NCBI RefSeq assembly: GCF_024172095.1
Contig: NZ_JAMZDX010000003.1
Location: forward strand, 1,380,001 to 1,444,000
DNA: 64,000 bases
Direction: 5' to 3'
From: Kitasatospora cinereorecta
Lineage (GTDB): Bacteria; Actinomycetota; Actinomycetes; Streptomycetales; Streptomycetaceae
Shown here: positions 26,095 through 34,850 of the stretch, piece by piece
How the letters are laid out: each line of letters starts with the position of its first letter
Position numbering within the stretch: position 1 is the stretch's first letter
Made by a program: the position numbers and the translations under genes
Notes under the pieces: model-generated
Database searches by the model: none
Told to the model about the DNA's origin: nothing
The model's input: the letters and a program-made list of their open reading frames with translations, nothing else

Positions 26095-27426
26095 GTGACC
26101 GTGATGAACCACTCCTGGCAGTCCCTGCCCGCGGCGCAGCAGCCTGAATGGCCGGACCAAGAGGCTCTGCGCAAGACCCTTGCGGACCTCGCCTCGTATC
26201 CGCCCCTCGTCTTCGCCGGCGAGTGCGACCAGCTGCGCGCCCGGCTCGGCGCCGTGGCCCGGGGTGAGGCCTTCCTGCTCCAGGGCGGCGACTGCGCCGA
26301 GGCCTTCGACGCCGTCTCGGCCGACCAGATCCGCAACAAGCTCAAGACCCTGCTCCAGATGGCGGCCGTGCTGACGTACGCCGCCTCGGTGCCGGTGGTC
26401 AAGGTGGGCCGGATCGCCGGGCAGTACTCCAAGCCGCGCTCCAAGTCGACCGAGACCCGGGACGGCGTGACGCTTCCGGTGTACCGCGGCGACTCGGTGA
26501 ACGGCTTCGAGTTCACCCCGGAGTCCCGGATCCCGGACCCGGAGCGCCTGAAGCGGATGTACAACGCCTCCTCCGCGACGCTCAACCTGGTGCGCGCCTT
26601 CACCACCGGTGGCTACGCCGACCTGCGCCAGGTGCACGCCTGGAACCAGGACTTCGTGCGCAACTCGCCGGCCGGCCAGCGCTACGAGCAGCTCGCCCGC
26701 GAGATCGACCAGGCGCTGGCCTTCATGAACGCCTGCGGGGTGGCCCCGGAGGAGTTCAAGACCGTCGAGTTCTACTCCTCGCACGAGGCGCTGATCCTGG
26801 ACTACGAGACCGCGCTGACCCGCGTGGACTCGCGCACCGGCGACCTGTACGACGTCTCCGGCCACATGGTCTGGATCGGCGAGCGGACCAGGCAGCTGGA
26901 CCACGCGCACATCGAGTTCGCGTCGAAGATCCGCAACCCCATCGGGGTGAAGCTCGGCCCGACCACCACGGTCGACGAGGCGCTCACCCTGATCGACCGG
27001 CTCGACCCCGACCGCGACCCCGGCCGGCTCACCTTCATCACCCGGATGGGCGCGGGCAAGATCCGTGACCACCTGCCCACCCTGGTGGAGAAGGTCACCG
27101 CCTCCGGCGCCCAGGTCGTGTGGATCTGCGACCCGATGCACGGCAACACCTTCGAGGCCGCGTCCGGGCACAAGACCCGCAACTTCGACGACGTGCTCGA
27201 CGAGGTCAAGGGCTTCTTCGAGGTGCACCGCGCGCTCGGCACCCACCCGGGCGGCATCCACGTGGAGCTGACCGGCGACGACGTCACCGAGTGCGTCGGC
27301 GGCGGCGACGAGGTGCTGGTCGACGATCTGCACCAGCGCTACGAGACGGCCTGCGACCCGCGGCTCAACCGCAGCCAGTCGCTGGACCTGGCGTTCCTGG
27401 TGGCGGAGATGTACCGCGGCCACTGA
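26095..27426 (+). CDS. Class II 3-deoxy-7-phosphoheptulonate (DAHP) synthase
   Basis: 443 residues from GTG 26095 (GTG 26101 and ATG 26104 are alternatives). First step of the shikimate pathway, condensing PEP and erythrose-4-phosphate. Plant/mycobacterial type II motifs are present: LLQGGDCAEAF, VKVGRIAGQYSKPRS, YNASSATLNLVRAF, SSHEALILDYE, GIHVELTGDDVTECVGG. TAGCCT (26082-26087) lies 7 nt before the GTG, so the mRNA is probably leaderless. It is divergent from trpE, so chorismate supply and use start from one region. Confidence 0.95.
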   Translation: MTVMNHSWQSLPAAQQPEWPDQEALRKTLADLASYPPLVFAGECDQLRARLGAVARGEAFLLQGGDCAEAFDAVSADQIRNKLKTLLQMAAVLTYAASVPVVKVGRIAGQYSKPRSKSTETRDGVTLPVYRGDSVNGFEFTPESRIPDPERLKRMYNASSATLNLVRAFTTGGYADLRQVHAWNQDFVRNSPAGQRYEQLAREIDQALAFMNACGVAPEEFKTVEFYSSHEALILDYETALTRVDSRTGDLYDVSGHMVWIGERTRQLDHAHIEFASKIRNPIGVKLGPTTTVDEALTLIDRLDPDRDPGRLTFITRMGAGKIRDHLPTLVEKVTASGAQVVWICDPMHGNTFEAASGHKTRNFDDVLDEVKGFFEVHRALGTHPGGIHVELTGDDVTECVGGGDEVLVDDLHQRYETACDPRLNRSQSLDLAFLVAEMYRGH

Positions 27427-27446
27427 AGTGCCATACGGGTGTGACG

Positions 27447-27480
27447 AAGGCCCCTCCGTCCGATGGCGGAGGGGCCTTTG
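27447..27480 (+). terminator. Strong Rho-independent terminator after DAHP synthase
   Basis: AAGGCCCCTCCG (27447-27458) pairs perfectly with CGGAGGGGCCTT (27467-27478) around an 8-nt loop, with a short T tract following. Confidence 0.9.
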
Positions 27481-27499
27481 TGTTGCCCGGGTCGGCCGG

Positions 27500-27518
27500 T
27501 AAGGTAAGGCTCAGTAAA
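27500..27518 (+). promoter_or_regulatory. Candidate DmdR1/IdeR iron box
   Basis: TAAGGTAAGGCTCAGTAAA agrees with the actinobacterial iron box TTAGGTTAGGCTCACCTAA at 14 of 19 positions, with the whole central AGGCTCA identical. It lies 25 nt before the bfd start codon, in a promoter position. Iron-loaded DmdR1 would repress or modulate bfd here. Confidence 0.6.
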
Positions 27519-27543
27519 CCGCACGACCCCGGGAGTGGCCGCG

Positions 27544-27789
27544 ATGTTCGTCTGCATGTGCCATGCGGTCACCGAGGACCAGGTCAAGCGCGAGATCGAC
27601 GGCGGGGCCGTCACGCCGCGCCAGATAGCCAAGGGCTGCAAGGCCGGCACCGACTGCGGATCGTGCGTGCGGCGGATCCAGGCACTGCTGGGGGAGCACG
27701 GCGCCCGCCCTTGTCCCACGGCTCGGCTGGCCGCCAAACTCGGGCTGGCTGAGCCGGAGACCGAGACGGACGTTCCGAAGGCGGCCTAG
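27544..27789 (+). CDS. bfd: Bacterioferritin-associated ferredoxin (Bfd)
   Basis: 81 residues from ATG 27544. BFD-type [2Fe-2S] domain with MCHAVTEDQVKREI, GCKAGTDCGSCVRRI: cysteines in the CxC and CxxC pairs that hold the cluster. It delivers electrons to bacterioferritin to release stored iron. It is convergent with bfr and their stop codons overlap in the palindromic tetranucleotide CTAG. A candidate iron box lies upstream. Confidence 0.88.
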   Translation: MFVCMCHAVTEDQVKREIDGGAVTPRQIAKGCKAGTDCGSCVRRIQALLGEHGARPCPTARLAAKLGLAEPETETDVPKAA

Positions 27790-28265
27790 CCCTCCGGCTG
27801 CTCGATCAGCTGCGCCAGGTAGAGCGCCTCGCCGAGCTTCTCCAGCAGTTCCAGCTGGGTGTCCAGGTAGTCGATGTGGTGTTCCTCGTCGGCCAGGATG
27901 GCTTCGAAGATGTTGGCCGAGGTGACGTCGTTCTTGGCGCGCATCACCACGATGCCGCGGCGCAGCCGGTCGATCGCCTCGACCTCGATCTGGCGGTCGG
28001 CCTCGAACATCTCCTTGACCGTCTGGCCGATCCGGACGTGGAAGAGCCGCTGGTAGTTGGGCAGGCCGTCGAGGAAGAGGATCCGGTCGGTCAGCGTCTC
28101 GGCGTGCTTCATCTCGTCGAAGGACTCGTGCCGGGTGTACTTGGCGAGCTTGGTCCAGCCGTAGTTCTCCTGCATCTTGGCGTGCAGGAAGTACTGGTTG
28201 ATGGCCGTGAGCTCGGCCGTCAGCTGCTCGTTGAGGAACTCGATGACCTCGGGGTCGCCCTTCAT
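27786..28265 (-). CDS. bfr: Bacterioferritin
   Basis: 159 residues from ATG 28265. A 24-mer iron-storage ferroxidase. Ferroxidase ligands are in the AELTAINQYF, RHESFDEMKHAE and EAILADEEHHIDYL helices. The Met in FDEMKHAE is the axial heme ligand of true bacterioferritins. Opposite bfd, sharing the terminal bases. An inverted repeat lies 76 nt upstream of its start (28341-28356). Confidence 0.94.
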   Translation of the reverse strand: MKGDPEVIEFLNEQLTAELTAINQYFLHAKMQENYGWTKLAKYTRHESFDEMKHAETLTDRILFLDGLPNYQRLFHVRIGQTVKEMFEADRQIEVEAIDRLRRGIVVMRAKNDVTSANIFEAILADEEHHIDYLDTQLELLEKLGEALYLAQLIEQPEG

Positions 28266-28340
28266 GGTGCGCCTTCCTGCCCGCTGGATCCGGATACGTC
28301 GCTTGAGCGAATCGTTGCACCGGTCGGGGCGGTACTTCCA

Positions 28341-28356
28341 GTAAGTTCACACTTAC
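28341..28356. promoter_or_regulatory. Palindrome between bfr and divergent oxidoreductase gene
   Basis: GTAAGT-TCAC-ACTTAC, a 6-bp perfect inverted repeat with a 4-nt spacer, lies 75 nt from the bfr start and 102 nt from the start at 28459. It does not resemble the iron box well and could bind another regulator. Confidence 0.4.
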
Positions 28357-28458
28357 CCGCATGTGTGGCTGATTGTCCGATTGGCGCCTTGTCGGGGGCT
28401 TCGGGGGCGAACGAGGGGCGCGCGCTGCGCAGTGCCCGCCGTCTGTCACCATGGAGCC

Positions 28459-29088
28459 ATGGGTCAGCACGATCGCGAACAGCCTCAGCCGTCTGACCCG
28501 AGGCTCCCTCCCGGGCAGCGGCCGCAGCGCGGCTGGCCGGTGCTGCACTACGGTCCGGTGCCCCGCTTCAAGCCGCAGAGCTGGGACTTCCAGGTGTTCG
28601 GGGCGACCGCCTCGGCGGAGAAGACCGTCTGGGACTTCCCGGCCTTCCGCGCCCTGCCGCGGGTCACCGTCCGCGGCGACTTCCACTGCGTGACCAAGTT
28701 CTCGATGCTCGGCAACGAGTGGGGCGGGGTGGCCGCCAAGACCGTCCTCGACCTGGTGCCGCCGGACCCCGGGGTCACCCACGTGATGGTCTGGGCCGAG
28801 TACGGGTACAGCGCCAATCTGCGGCTGGCCGACTTCGCCGACCCGTCCACGGTCTTCGCCACCCACCGCAACGGCGAGCCGCTCACCCTGGAGCACGGCT
28901 TCCCGGTCCGCCTGGTGGTGCCGCACCTGTACGCCTGGAAGGGCCCCAAGTGGGTCCGCGCGGTCGAGTACATGCGGGCCGACCGGCGCGGCTTCTGGGA
29001 GGAGCGCGGCTACCACAACCTGGCCGACCCGTGGTCGGAGCAGCGCTACTCGTACCAGGAGGAGCCCGGCGACGGGCCGCTGCGCTGA
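28459..29088 (+). CDS. Molybdopterin-binding oxidoreductase (sulfite-oxidase-like, YedY/YuiH type)
   Basis: 209 residues from ATG 28459. The domain carries the conserved molybdenum-coordinating Cys in VRGDFHCVTKFSMLGNEW, then HVMVWAEYGYSANL and the C-terminal PHLYAWKGPKWVRAVEYM that binds the pterin in this family. It lacks a signal peptide and heme domain, so it is a small cytoplasmic member. The physiological substrate is unknown. Divergent from bfr. Confidence 0.87.
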   Translation: MGQHDREQPQPSDPRLPPGQRPQRGWPVLHYGPVPRFKPQSWDFQVFGATASAEKTVWDFPAFRALPRVTVRGDFHCVTKFSMLGNEWGGVAAKTVLDLVPPDPGVTHVMVWAEYGYSANLRLADFADPSTVFATHRNGEPLTLEHGFPVRLVVPHLYAWKGPKWVRAVEYMRADRRGFWEERGYHNLADPWSEQRYSYQEEPGDGPLR

Positions 29089-29107
29089 TCGCGCCCGGTA
29101 CGAGTGG

Positions 29108-30832
29108 CTAGAACAGGCTGAAGGTGATGGTGACGACCGTGCCCTGCGGGCGCGGCTGACCGGCCGCCGGGGCCTGGCCGACGACCTTGCCGGTGCCGAA
29201 CAGGTTGAGCCCGCCGGTCTGCACCTTGAAGCCGGCGTCGGTGAGCGCCTTGGCCGCCTCGTCCTTGCCCAGCCCCACCACGTCCGGCACCGGGGTCATG
29301 CCCTTGCTGACCACCAGCGCGACGGCGGTGGTCGGGCTGACCGGGGTGCCCGGCGCCGGGGAGGTGGAGATCACCGAGCCCTTGGGGACGGTGTCACTGA
29401 AGTCCTCGCTGGTCGACCCCGGGGTCAGCCGGGCATCGGTGAGCGCCTTGCGGGCGTCGTCCAGGGTGCGGCCGGCCAGCGCCGGCACCCCGACCCGCTC
29501 CGGACCGCGGGAGAGCACGACGCGCACCGGGTCGCTCTTGCGGATCCGTGCGCCCACCCCGGGGTCGCTGGAGATCGCCTGCCCGGGCGGCACCGACTCG
29601 CTGAACTGCTGGCTGAAGGCGCCGCGCAGCCCGTGCTTGTCGAGGGTGGTCACCGCCTGCGCCTGGGTCTGGCCCAGCACGCTCGGCACCGTGGTGTACA
29701 CCGCGCTGGACAGCGCGTAGGTGGCCCCGCCGATCAGCAGCAGCAGGACGGCCACCACCGATCCCCAGATCAGCGGCTTGCGCGAGCGAGGGCGGCGGGC
29801 GCGCCGGGGCGGCGGCGGGTCCTGCACCGGGCGGGTCGGCGGCAGCAGGTCCGGCGGGATGTCCAGCACGCTGGTGCGGTCCAGCGGGCGCTCGACCACC
29901 GCGGTGACCTCGCCGGTCCCGTACTGCGGGGTCGGCCGGGTGGAGGCGGGCGGCTCGGCGTCCAGCCGGTCCGGGGTGAGCGAGCGGCGGGCCCGCTGCA
30001 GGGCGGCCAGCAGCTCGACCGCGTCCCACGGCCGGGCCTGCGGGTCCCGGGCGGTCGCCGCGGCCACTATCGCGTCCAGCTCCGGGCCGACCGCGGGCGC
30101 GGTCGCCGACGGCGGCGGGACGTCCTCGTGCAGGTGCCGGTACATCACCTGCGCCGGGTTCTCCCCGGTGTGCGGCTTGGCGCCGGTCAGCATCTCGTAC
30201 AGCAGGATGCCGGCCGCGTAGACGTCCACCCGCTGGTCGGTGGCGGCGTCCCGGCTGATCTGCTCCGGCGCCAGGTAGGAGACGGTGCCCAGCAGCGGGC
30301 CGGTGCTGGTGGTCACCCCGGTGTCGGCGGCGGAGAGCACCCGGACCAGGCCGAAGTCGGCGACCTTCACCATGCCGCCGTCGGTGATCAGCACGTTCTC
30401 CGGCTTCACGTCCCGGTGCACCAGGCCCGCCCGGTGGGCGGCGCCCAGCGCGGCCAGCACCGGCTCCAGGATGTCCAGCGCCGCCCGCACCGAGAGCGCG
30501 CCGCGGTCGCGGAGCACCTCGCGCAGCGTCCGGCCGGGCACGAACTCCATCGCCATGAAGACCGCGCGGCCGTCCGCGCCCTGGTCGAGCACGTTGACCA
30601 CGTTCGGGTGGGCGAGGCGGGCCACCGCCTTGGCCTCCCGGATGAACCGCTCGGTGAAGCCCGGGTCGCCGGCCAGTGAAGGGTGCATCACCTTCAGTGC
30701 CACCACCCGGTCCAGCCGGGTGTCGGTGCCCCGGTAGACGGTGGACATGCCGCCCACGGCAATGCGCTGCTCCACCCGGTACCGCCCGTCCAGCAGGGCA
30801 CCGATCAGCGGGTCGTCCAGCGTCATGTCCAC
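29108..30832 (-). CDS. Ser/Thr protein kinase with PASTA domains (PknB-like)
   Basis: 574 residues from GTG 30832; ATG 30826 is an alternative. Kinase domain residues about 17-280: GGMSTVYRG loop, VALKVM Lys47, HRDVKPENVL catalytic loop, DFG. One transmembrane helix (LIWGSVVAVLLLLIGGATYAL, about 350-370) and four PASTA repeats follow, which sense peptidoglycan or lipid II outside. On the minus strand TACACT (30839-30844) ends 6 nt before the GTG, so a leaderless start is likely. It lies 3.6 kb from the Rv2175c homologue, a kinase substrate in M. tuberculosis. Confidence 0.92.
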   Translation of the reverse strand: MDMTLDDPLIGALLDGRYRVEQRIAVGGMSTVYRGTDTRLDRVVALKVMHPSLAGDPGFTERFIREAKAVARLAHPNVVNVLDQGADGRAVFMAMEFVPGRTLREVLRDRGALSVRAALDILEPVLAALGAAHRAGLVHRDVKPENVLITDGGMVKVADFGLVRVLSAADTGVTTSTGPLLGTVSYLAPEQISRDAATDQRVDVYAAGILLYEMLTGAKPHTGENPAQVMYRHLHEDVPPPSATAPAVGPELDAIVAAATARDPQARPWDAVELLAALQRARRSLTPDRLDAEPPASTRPTPQYGTGEVTAVVERPLDRTSVLDIPPDLLPPTRPVQDPPPPRRARRPRSRKPLIWGSVVAVLLLLIGGATYALSSAVYTTVPSVLGQTQAQAVTTLDKHGLRGAFSQQFSESVPPGQAISSDPGVGARIRKSDPVRVVLSRGPERVGVPALAGRTLDDARKALTDARLTPGSTSEDFSDTVPKGSVISTSPAPGTPVSPTTAVALVVSKGMTPVPDVVGLGKDEAAKALTDAGFKVQTGGLNLFGTGKVVGQAPAAGQPRPQGTVVTITFSLF

Positions 30833-30848
30833 CCGAGGAGTGTAGGGC

Positions 30849-31646
<798 letters not shown>

Positions 31647-31650
31647 CGGT

Positions 31651-31860
31651 TCAGCCTCCCTGGACGGCGGTGAGGATCTCGACCCGGTCGCCGTCGGCGA
31701 GCGCGGTGGTCTGCCACGAACCGCGCGGCACCACGGCCTCGTTGAGGGCGGCGGCCACCCCGCCGGTGGCCCGGCTCAGTGCGGCGACCACGTCGGCGAG
31801 CGTGGTGGCGGCGGGCAGCTCGCGCGGCTCGCCGTTGACGGTGAGGGAGATCTGGTTCAT
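31651..31860 (-). CDS. thiS: Sulfur carrier protein ThiS
   Basis: 69 residues from ATG 31860. Ubiquitin-like fold MNQISLTVNGEPRELP and the obligatory C-terminal Gly-Gly (ILTAVQGG), which is converted to thiocarboxylate. It overlaps thiO by 4 bp and precedes thiG by 4 bp, so all three are translationally linked. Confidence 0.92.
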   Translation of the reverse strand: MNQISLTVNGEPRELPAATTLADVVAALSRATGGVAAALNEAVVPRGSWQTTALADGDRVEILTAVQGG

Positions 31861-33008
31861 GCGGAGACCTTGGTGGTGAAGCGGTCGGGGGAGAAGGCGG
31901 CGGCCAGGTCCGGCAGCGCACCGGTGGCCAGGTACTCGGCCAGCAGGTCGCCGGTCACCGGGGTGAGCAGCACGCCGTTGCGGTAGTGCCCGGTGGCGGC
32001 CACCAGCCCGGGCAGGGCGGTCGGGCCGAGCAGCGGAGCGTTGTCGGGGGAGCCGGGCCGCAGGCCCGCGTTGGTCTCGGCGAGCGGCAACTCGGTGATG
32101 CCGGGCACGAGTTCGTGGGCGTCCCGGAGCAGTTCCCAGACCCCGCCGGCGGTCACCGTGGTGTCGTACCCCTGCTCCTCGCTGGTCGCCCCGATCACCA
32201 GCTCGCCGTCCGCGCGCGGGACCAGGTAGATGTGCTGACCGCGCACCACCGCCCGGACGTTGCGGGAGAGGAACGGCCGGTACAGCGGCGGGATGTGCAG
32301 CCGCAGCACCTGCCCCTTCACCGGGCGGATCGCCGGCAGCACGCCCGCGGGCAGACCGGGCAGCAGATGGCTGCGGCACCCGGCGGCCAGCACCAGCCGC
32401 TCGCCCGTGACCGTCCCCCCGCCGTCCAGCCGGACGCCGCTCGCCCGGCCGTCGGTCACCAGCAGTTCGGCCGCCTCGGCCCGGTGGAACGTCACGCCGG
32501 TGCGCTCGCACGCCGCCACCAGCGCCGCGGCGAGCCGCCGCCCGTCCACCTGGTGATCGTCCGTCACGTGCAGGCCGCCCCGGACGCCGGGGGCCAGCAT
32601 CGGCTCCAGCTTCCGGCACTCGCGGCCGCTCAGCCACTGCGAGTCCAGGCCCAGCCGCTGGTGGAAGGCGTGCAGCTCGCGCAGCTCCTCCCGGTCGTCG
32701 GCGTCCAGCGCGACCGCCAGCGTGCCGGTCTGCCGGTACCCGGTGTCCAGCCCGGTCAGAGCGGTCAGCTCGGCCGCGAAGTCGGCGTACCGCTCGTTGG
32801 ACGCCATGCCCAGGCGCAGCAGGGGCTCCTCGCCGTACTGCAGTTCCGTCACCGGTGCCAGCATGCCCGCCGCCACCTGCGCCGCGCCGCCGCCGGGAGC
32901 CGGGTCGACCACCGCCACCGCCAACGAGCGCTGCGCGGCCCGCCAGGCGACCGCGAGGCCGATGATGCCGCCGCCGATCACCAGGACGTCCGTGTCGGTC
33001 CGTGCCAA
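31857..33008 (-). CDS. thiO: Glycine oxidase ThiO
   Basis: 383 residues from TTG 33008, just after the riboswitch. FAD-dependent enzyme giving dehydroglycine for thiazole synthesis. The DVLVIGGGIIGLAVAWRAA dinucleotide-binding site, the FADH loop AAQVAAGMLAP, and the C-terminal TNAGLRPGSPDNAPLLGPT and HYRNGVLLTPVT are characteristic. First gene of the TPP-controlled operon. Confidence 0.92.
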   Translation of the reverse strand: MARTDTDVLVIGGGIIGLAVAWRAAQRSLAVAVVDPAPGGGAAQVAAGMLAPVTELQYGEEPLLRLGMASNERYADFAAELTALTGLDTGYRQTGTLAVALDADDREELRELHAFHQRLGLDSQWLSGRECRKLEPMLAPGVRGGLHVTDDHQVDGRRLAAALVAACERTGVTFHRAEAAELLVTDGRASGVRLDGGGTVTGERLVLAAGCRSHLLPGLPAGVLPAIRPVKGQVLRLHIPPLYRPFLSRNVRAVVRGQHIYLVPRADGELVIGATSEEQGYDTTVTAGGVWELLRDAHELVPGITELPLAETNAGLRPGSPDNAPLLGPTALPGLVAATGHYRNGVLLTPVTGDLLAEYLATGALPDLAAAFSPDRFTTKVSA

Positions 33009-33016
33009 GTCTCTTC

Positions 33017-33108
33017 TGCTCCCTTCGCCGGAATGACCCGGATCAGGTTCGGACGGTCGCAGGCCGCTCCAGCCCGCCTCTCAGCCCGGTGCGCCGGGCT
33101 CCCGTGAT
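33017..33108 (-). promoter_or_regulatory. TPP (THI-box) riboswitch
   Basis: The minus strand reads ACGGGAGCCC (near 33106), GGGCTGAGAGGCGGGC, then CCGAACCTGATCCGGGTCAT and TCCGGCGAAGGGAG. These match the TPP aptamer CUGAGA and ACCUGAUCUGGGUAAUGCCAGCGNAGGGA blocks. It ends less than 15 nt before the thiO start codon, consistent with masking of the ribosome-binding site when TPP is bound. Confidence 0.93.
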
Positions 33109-33195
33109 GTGAGGTGTGCACCCACCATAACGCCGGGTGCCGCCTCGGCCGAAGGCGCGTACGAGGGGTGGACAGCCCTCGATAGGGTGGGCCGC

Positions 33196-34395
33196 GTGGC
33201 TGAGCTGAACGGTACGGACAGGGTGGTCGTGGTCGGCGGCGGCATGGCGGGCGCGCAGGCCGCGCTCGGCCTGCGTCAGGGCGGCTGGCGGGGCGCCGTC
33301 ACCCTGGTCGGCGACGAGCCGCACAGCCCGTACGACCGGCCGCCGCTCTCCAAGGACGTGCTCCTCGGCAAGTCCGACTCCACCGCCTTCGACATCGACT
33401 GGGACCACCTCGGCGTCGAACTCCTCCCCGGCCGCCGGGCCGTCGGCCTCCGCCCCGGTCTGCTGCAGCTCGACGGCTCCACCGAGCTGCCGTACGACGC
33501 CCTGGTGATCGCCACCGGCGCCGCGCCGCTCGCCCTGCCCGGCACCGAGGGCGCCCACCTGCTGCGCACCCTCGACGACGCCCTCGCCCTGCGCGCCCTG
33601 CTCACCCCCGGCAAGCGCCTCGTCCTGGTCGGCGCCGGCTGGATCGGCGCCGAGACCGCCACCGTCGCCCGGCAGCTCGGCTGCGAGGTCACCGTGGTCG
33701 AGGCCGGCCCCGCCCCGCTGCCCGGCGCCCTGCCCGCCGAACTCGGCGCGCTGATGGCCGCCTGGTACGCCGACGCCGGGATCGTCCTGCGCTGCGGCGC
33801 CGCCGTCGCGGGCCTCGAACCCGGCGCCGTCCTGCTCGCCGACGGCACCCGCCTCGACGCCGACGAGGTCGTCGTCGGCATCGGCGCCCGCCCCGCCACC
33901 GGCTGGCTCGCCGGCAGCGGCATCGACCTCGACCCCGGCGGCGCCGTCCTGGTCGACGAGCGGCTGCGGACCTCGCTCCCCGGCGTCTGGGCCGCCGGCG
34001 ACTGCACCTCCTACCCCTCCGCCCGCTCCGGCACCCGGCTGACCGTCCAGCACTGGGACCACGCCCTGCAGTCCGGCAGCGCCGTCGCCGCCTCCATGCT
34101 CGGCTCCGACGCCCCGTACGACCCGGTGCCGTACTTCTGGTCCGAGCAGTTCGGACGCATGGTCCAGTACGCCGGGCGGCACACCGACGCCGACCGGCTG
34201 CTGTGGCGCGGCACCCCCGCGGACGCCGACTGGACCGTGCTGTGGCTGCGCTCCGACGTGCTGGTCGCCGCGCTGTCCGTGGACCGCCCGCGCGACCTCA
34301 ACCAGGCCCGGCGGCTGATCGACCGCGCCACCCGGCTGGACCCGGCGCGGGCCGCCGACCCCGCCGTCCCGCTGAAGGCCGCCGCCGCGGACTGA
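33196..34395 (+). CDS. FAD-dependent NAD(P)H ferredoxin reductase-like oxidoreductase
   Basis: 399 residues from GTG 33196. TAGGGT (33183-33188) lies exactly 7 nt upstream, pointing to a leaderless mRNA. It has two Rossmann motifs, VVVVGGGMAGAQAALGLR for FAD and LVLVGAGWIGAETATVA for NAD, plus GVWAAGDCTSY and a C-terminal reductase domain (PYFWSEQFGRMVQYAG). It resembles the BphA4/putidaredoxin reductase group. No P450 or ferredoxin gene is adjacent, so the partner is unknown. Confidence 0.87.
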   Translation: MAELNGTDRVVVVGGGMAGAQAALGLRQGGWRGAVTLVGDEPHSPYDRPPLSKDVLLGKSDSTAFDIDWDHLGVELLPGRRAVGLRPGLLQLDGSTELPYDALVIATGAAPLALPGTEGAHLLRTLDDALALRALLTPGKRLVLVGAGWIGAETATVARQLGCEVTVVEAGPAPLPGALPAELGALMAAWYADAGIVLRCGAAVAGLEPGAVLLADGTRLDADEVVVGIGARPATGWLAGSGIDLDPGGAVLVDERLRTSLPGVWAAGDCTSYPSARSGTRLTVQHWDHALQSGSAVAASMLGSDAPYDPVPYFWSEQFGRMVQYAGRHTDADRLLWRGTPADADWTVLWLRSDVLVAALSVDRPRDLNQARRLIDRATRLDPARAADPAVPLKAAAAD

Positions 34396-34484
34396 CCGGC
34401 GGAGGGGGCGAGGCCGGGGCGCGCGGACCCGCTCGGGAGGGGGCAATCTCGCGTCGGAGGGGCACGGGATGGCAGGCTGGTGCC

Positions 34485-34850
34485 GTGAGTGAGATCGATC
34501 CCAAGATTGACGCCCTGATTCCCGCCTGGATGTACCTCCCCGACATCTCCGAGCAGTGGGGAGTACTGGTCACCGAGGTCCGCACCATGGTGAAGACCGG
34601 CACCCTGCTGGCCGTCCGCCGCGGCGAGAACAAGTCGCTGCAGGTACCCGCCGACTTCATCGACACCGACGGCCCGGTCAAGCACCTGGTCGGCACCCTG
34701 ACCGTGCTCCGCGACTGCGGCTTCTCCGACCAGGAGATCCTCGAGTGGATGTTCACCGAGGACCCGTCCCTGCCCGGCACCCCCATCCAGGCCCTCCGCG
34801 AGAACCGCGCCACCGAGGTCAAGCGCCGCGCCCAGGCCATGGCCCTGTGA
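34485..34850 (+). CDS. Rv2175c-family DNA-binding protein
   Basis: 121 residues from GTG 34485. Winged-helix protein: LPDISEQWGVLVTEVRTMVKTGTLLAVRRGENKSLQVPADFI, then a helical C-terminus KRRAQAMAL. The M. tuberculosis homologue binds DNA and loses binding when phosphorylated by PknL. CAGGCT stands 6 nt before the GTG, a weak leaderless-type -10. It shares a 4-bp overlap with thiE. Confidence 0.85.
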   Translation: MSEIDPKIDALIPAWMYLPDISEQWGVLVTEVRTMVKTGTLLAVRRGENKSLQVPADFIDTDGPVKHLVGTLTVLRDCGFSDQEILEWMFTEDPSLPGTPIQALRENRATEVKRRAQAMAL

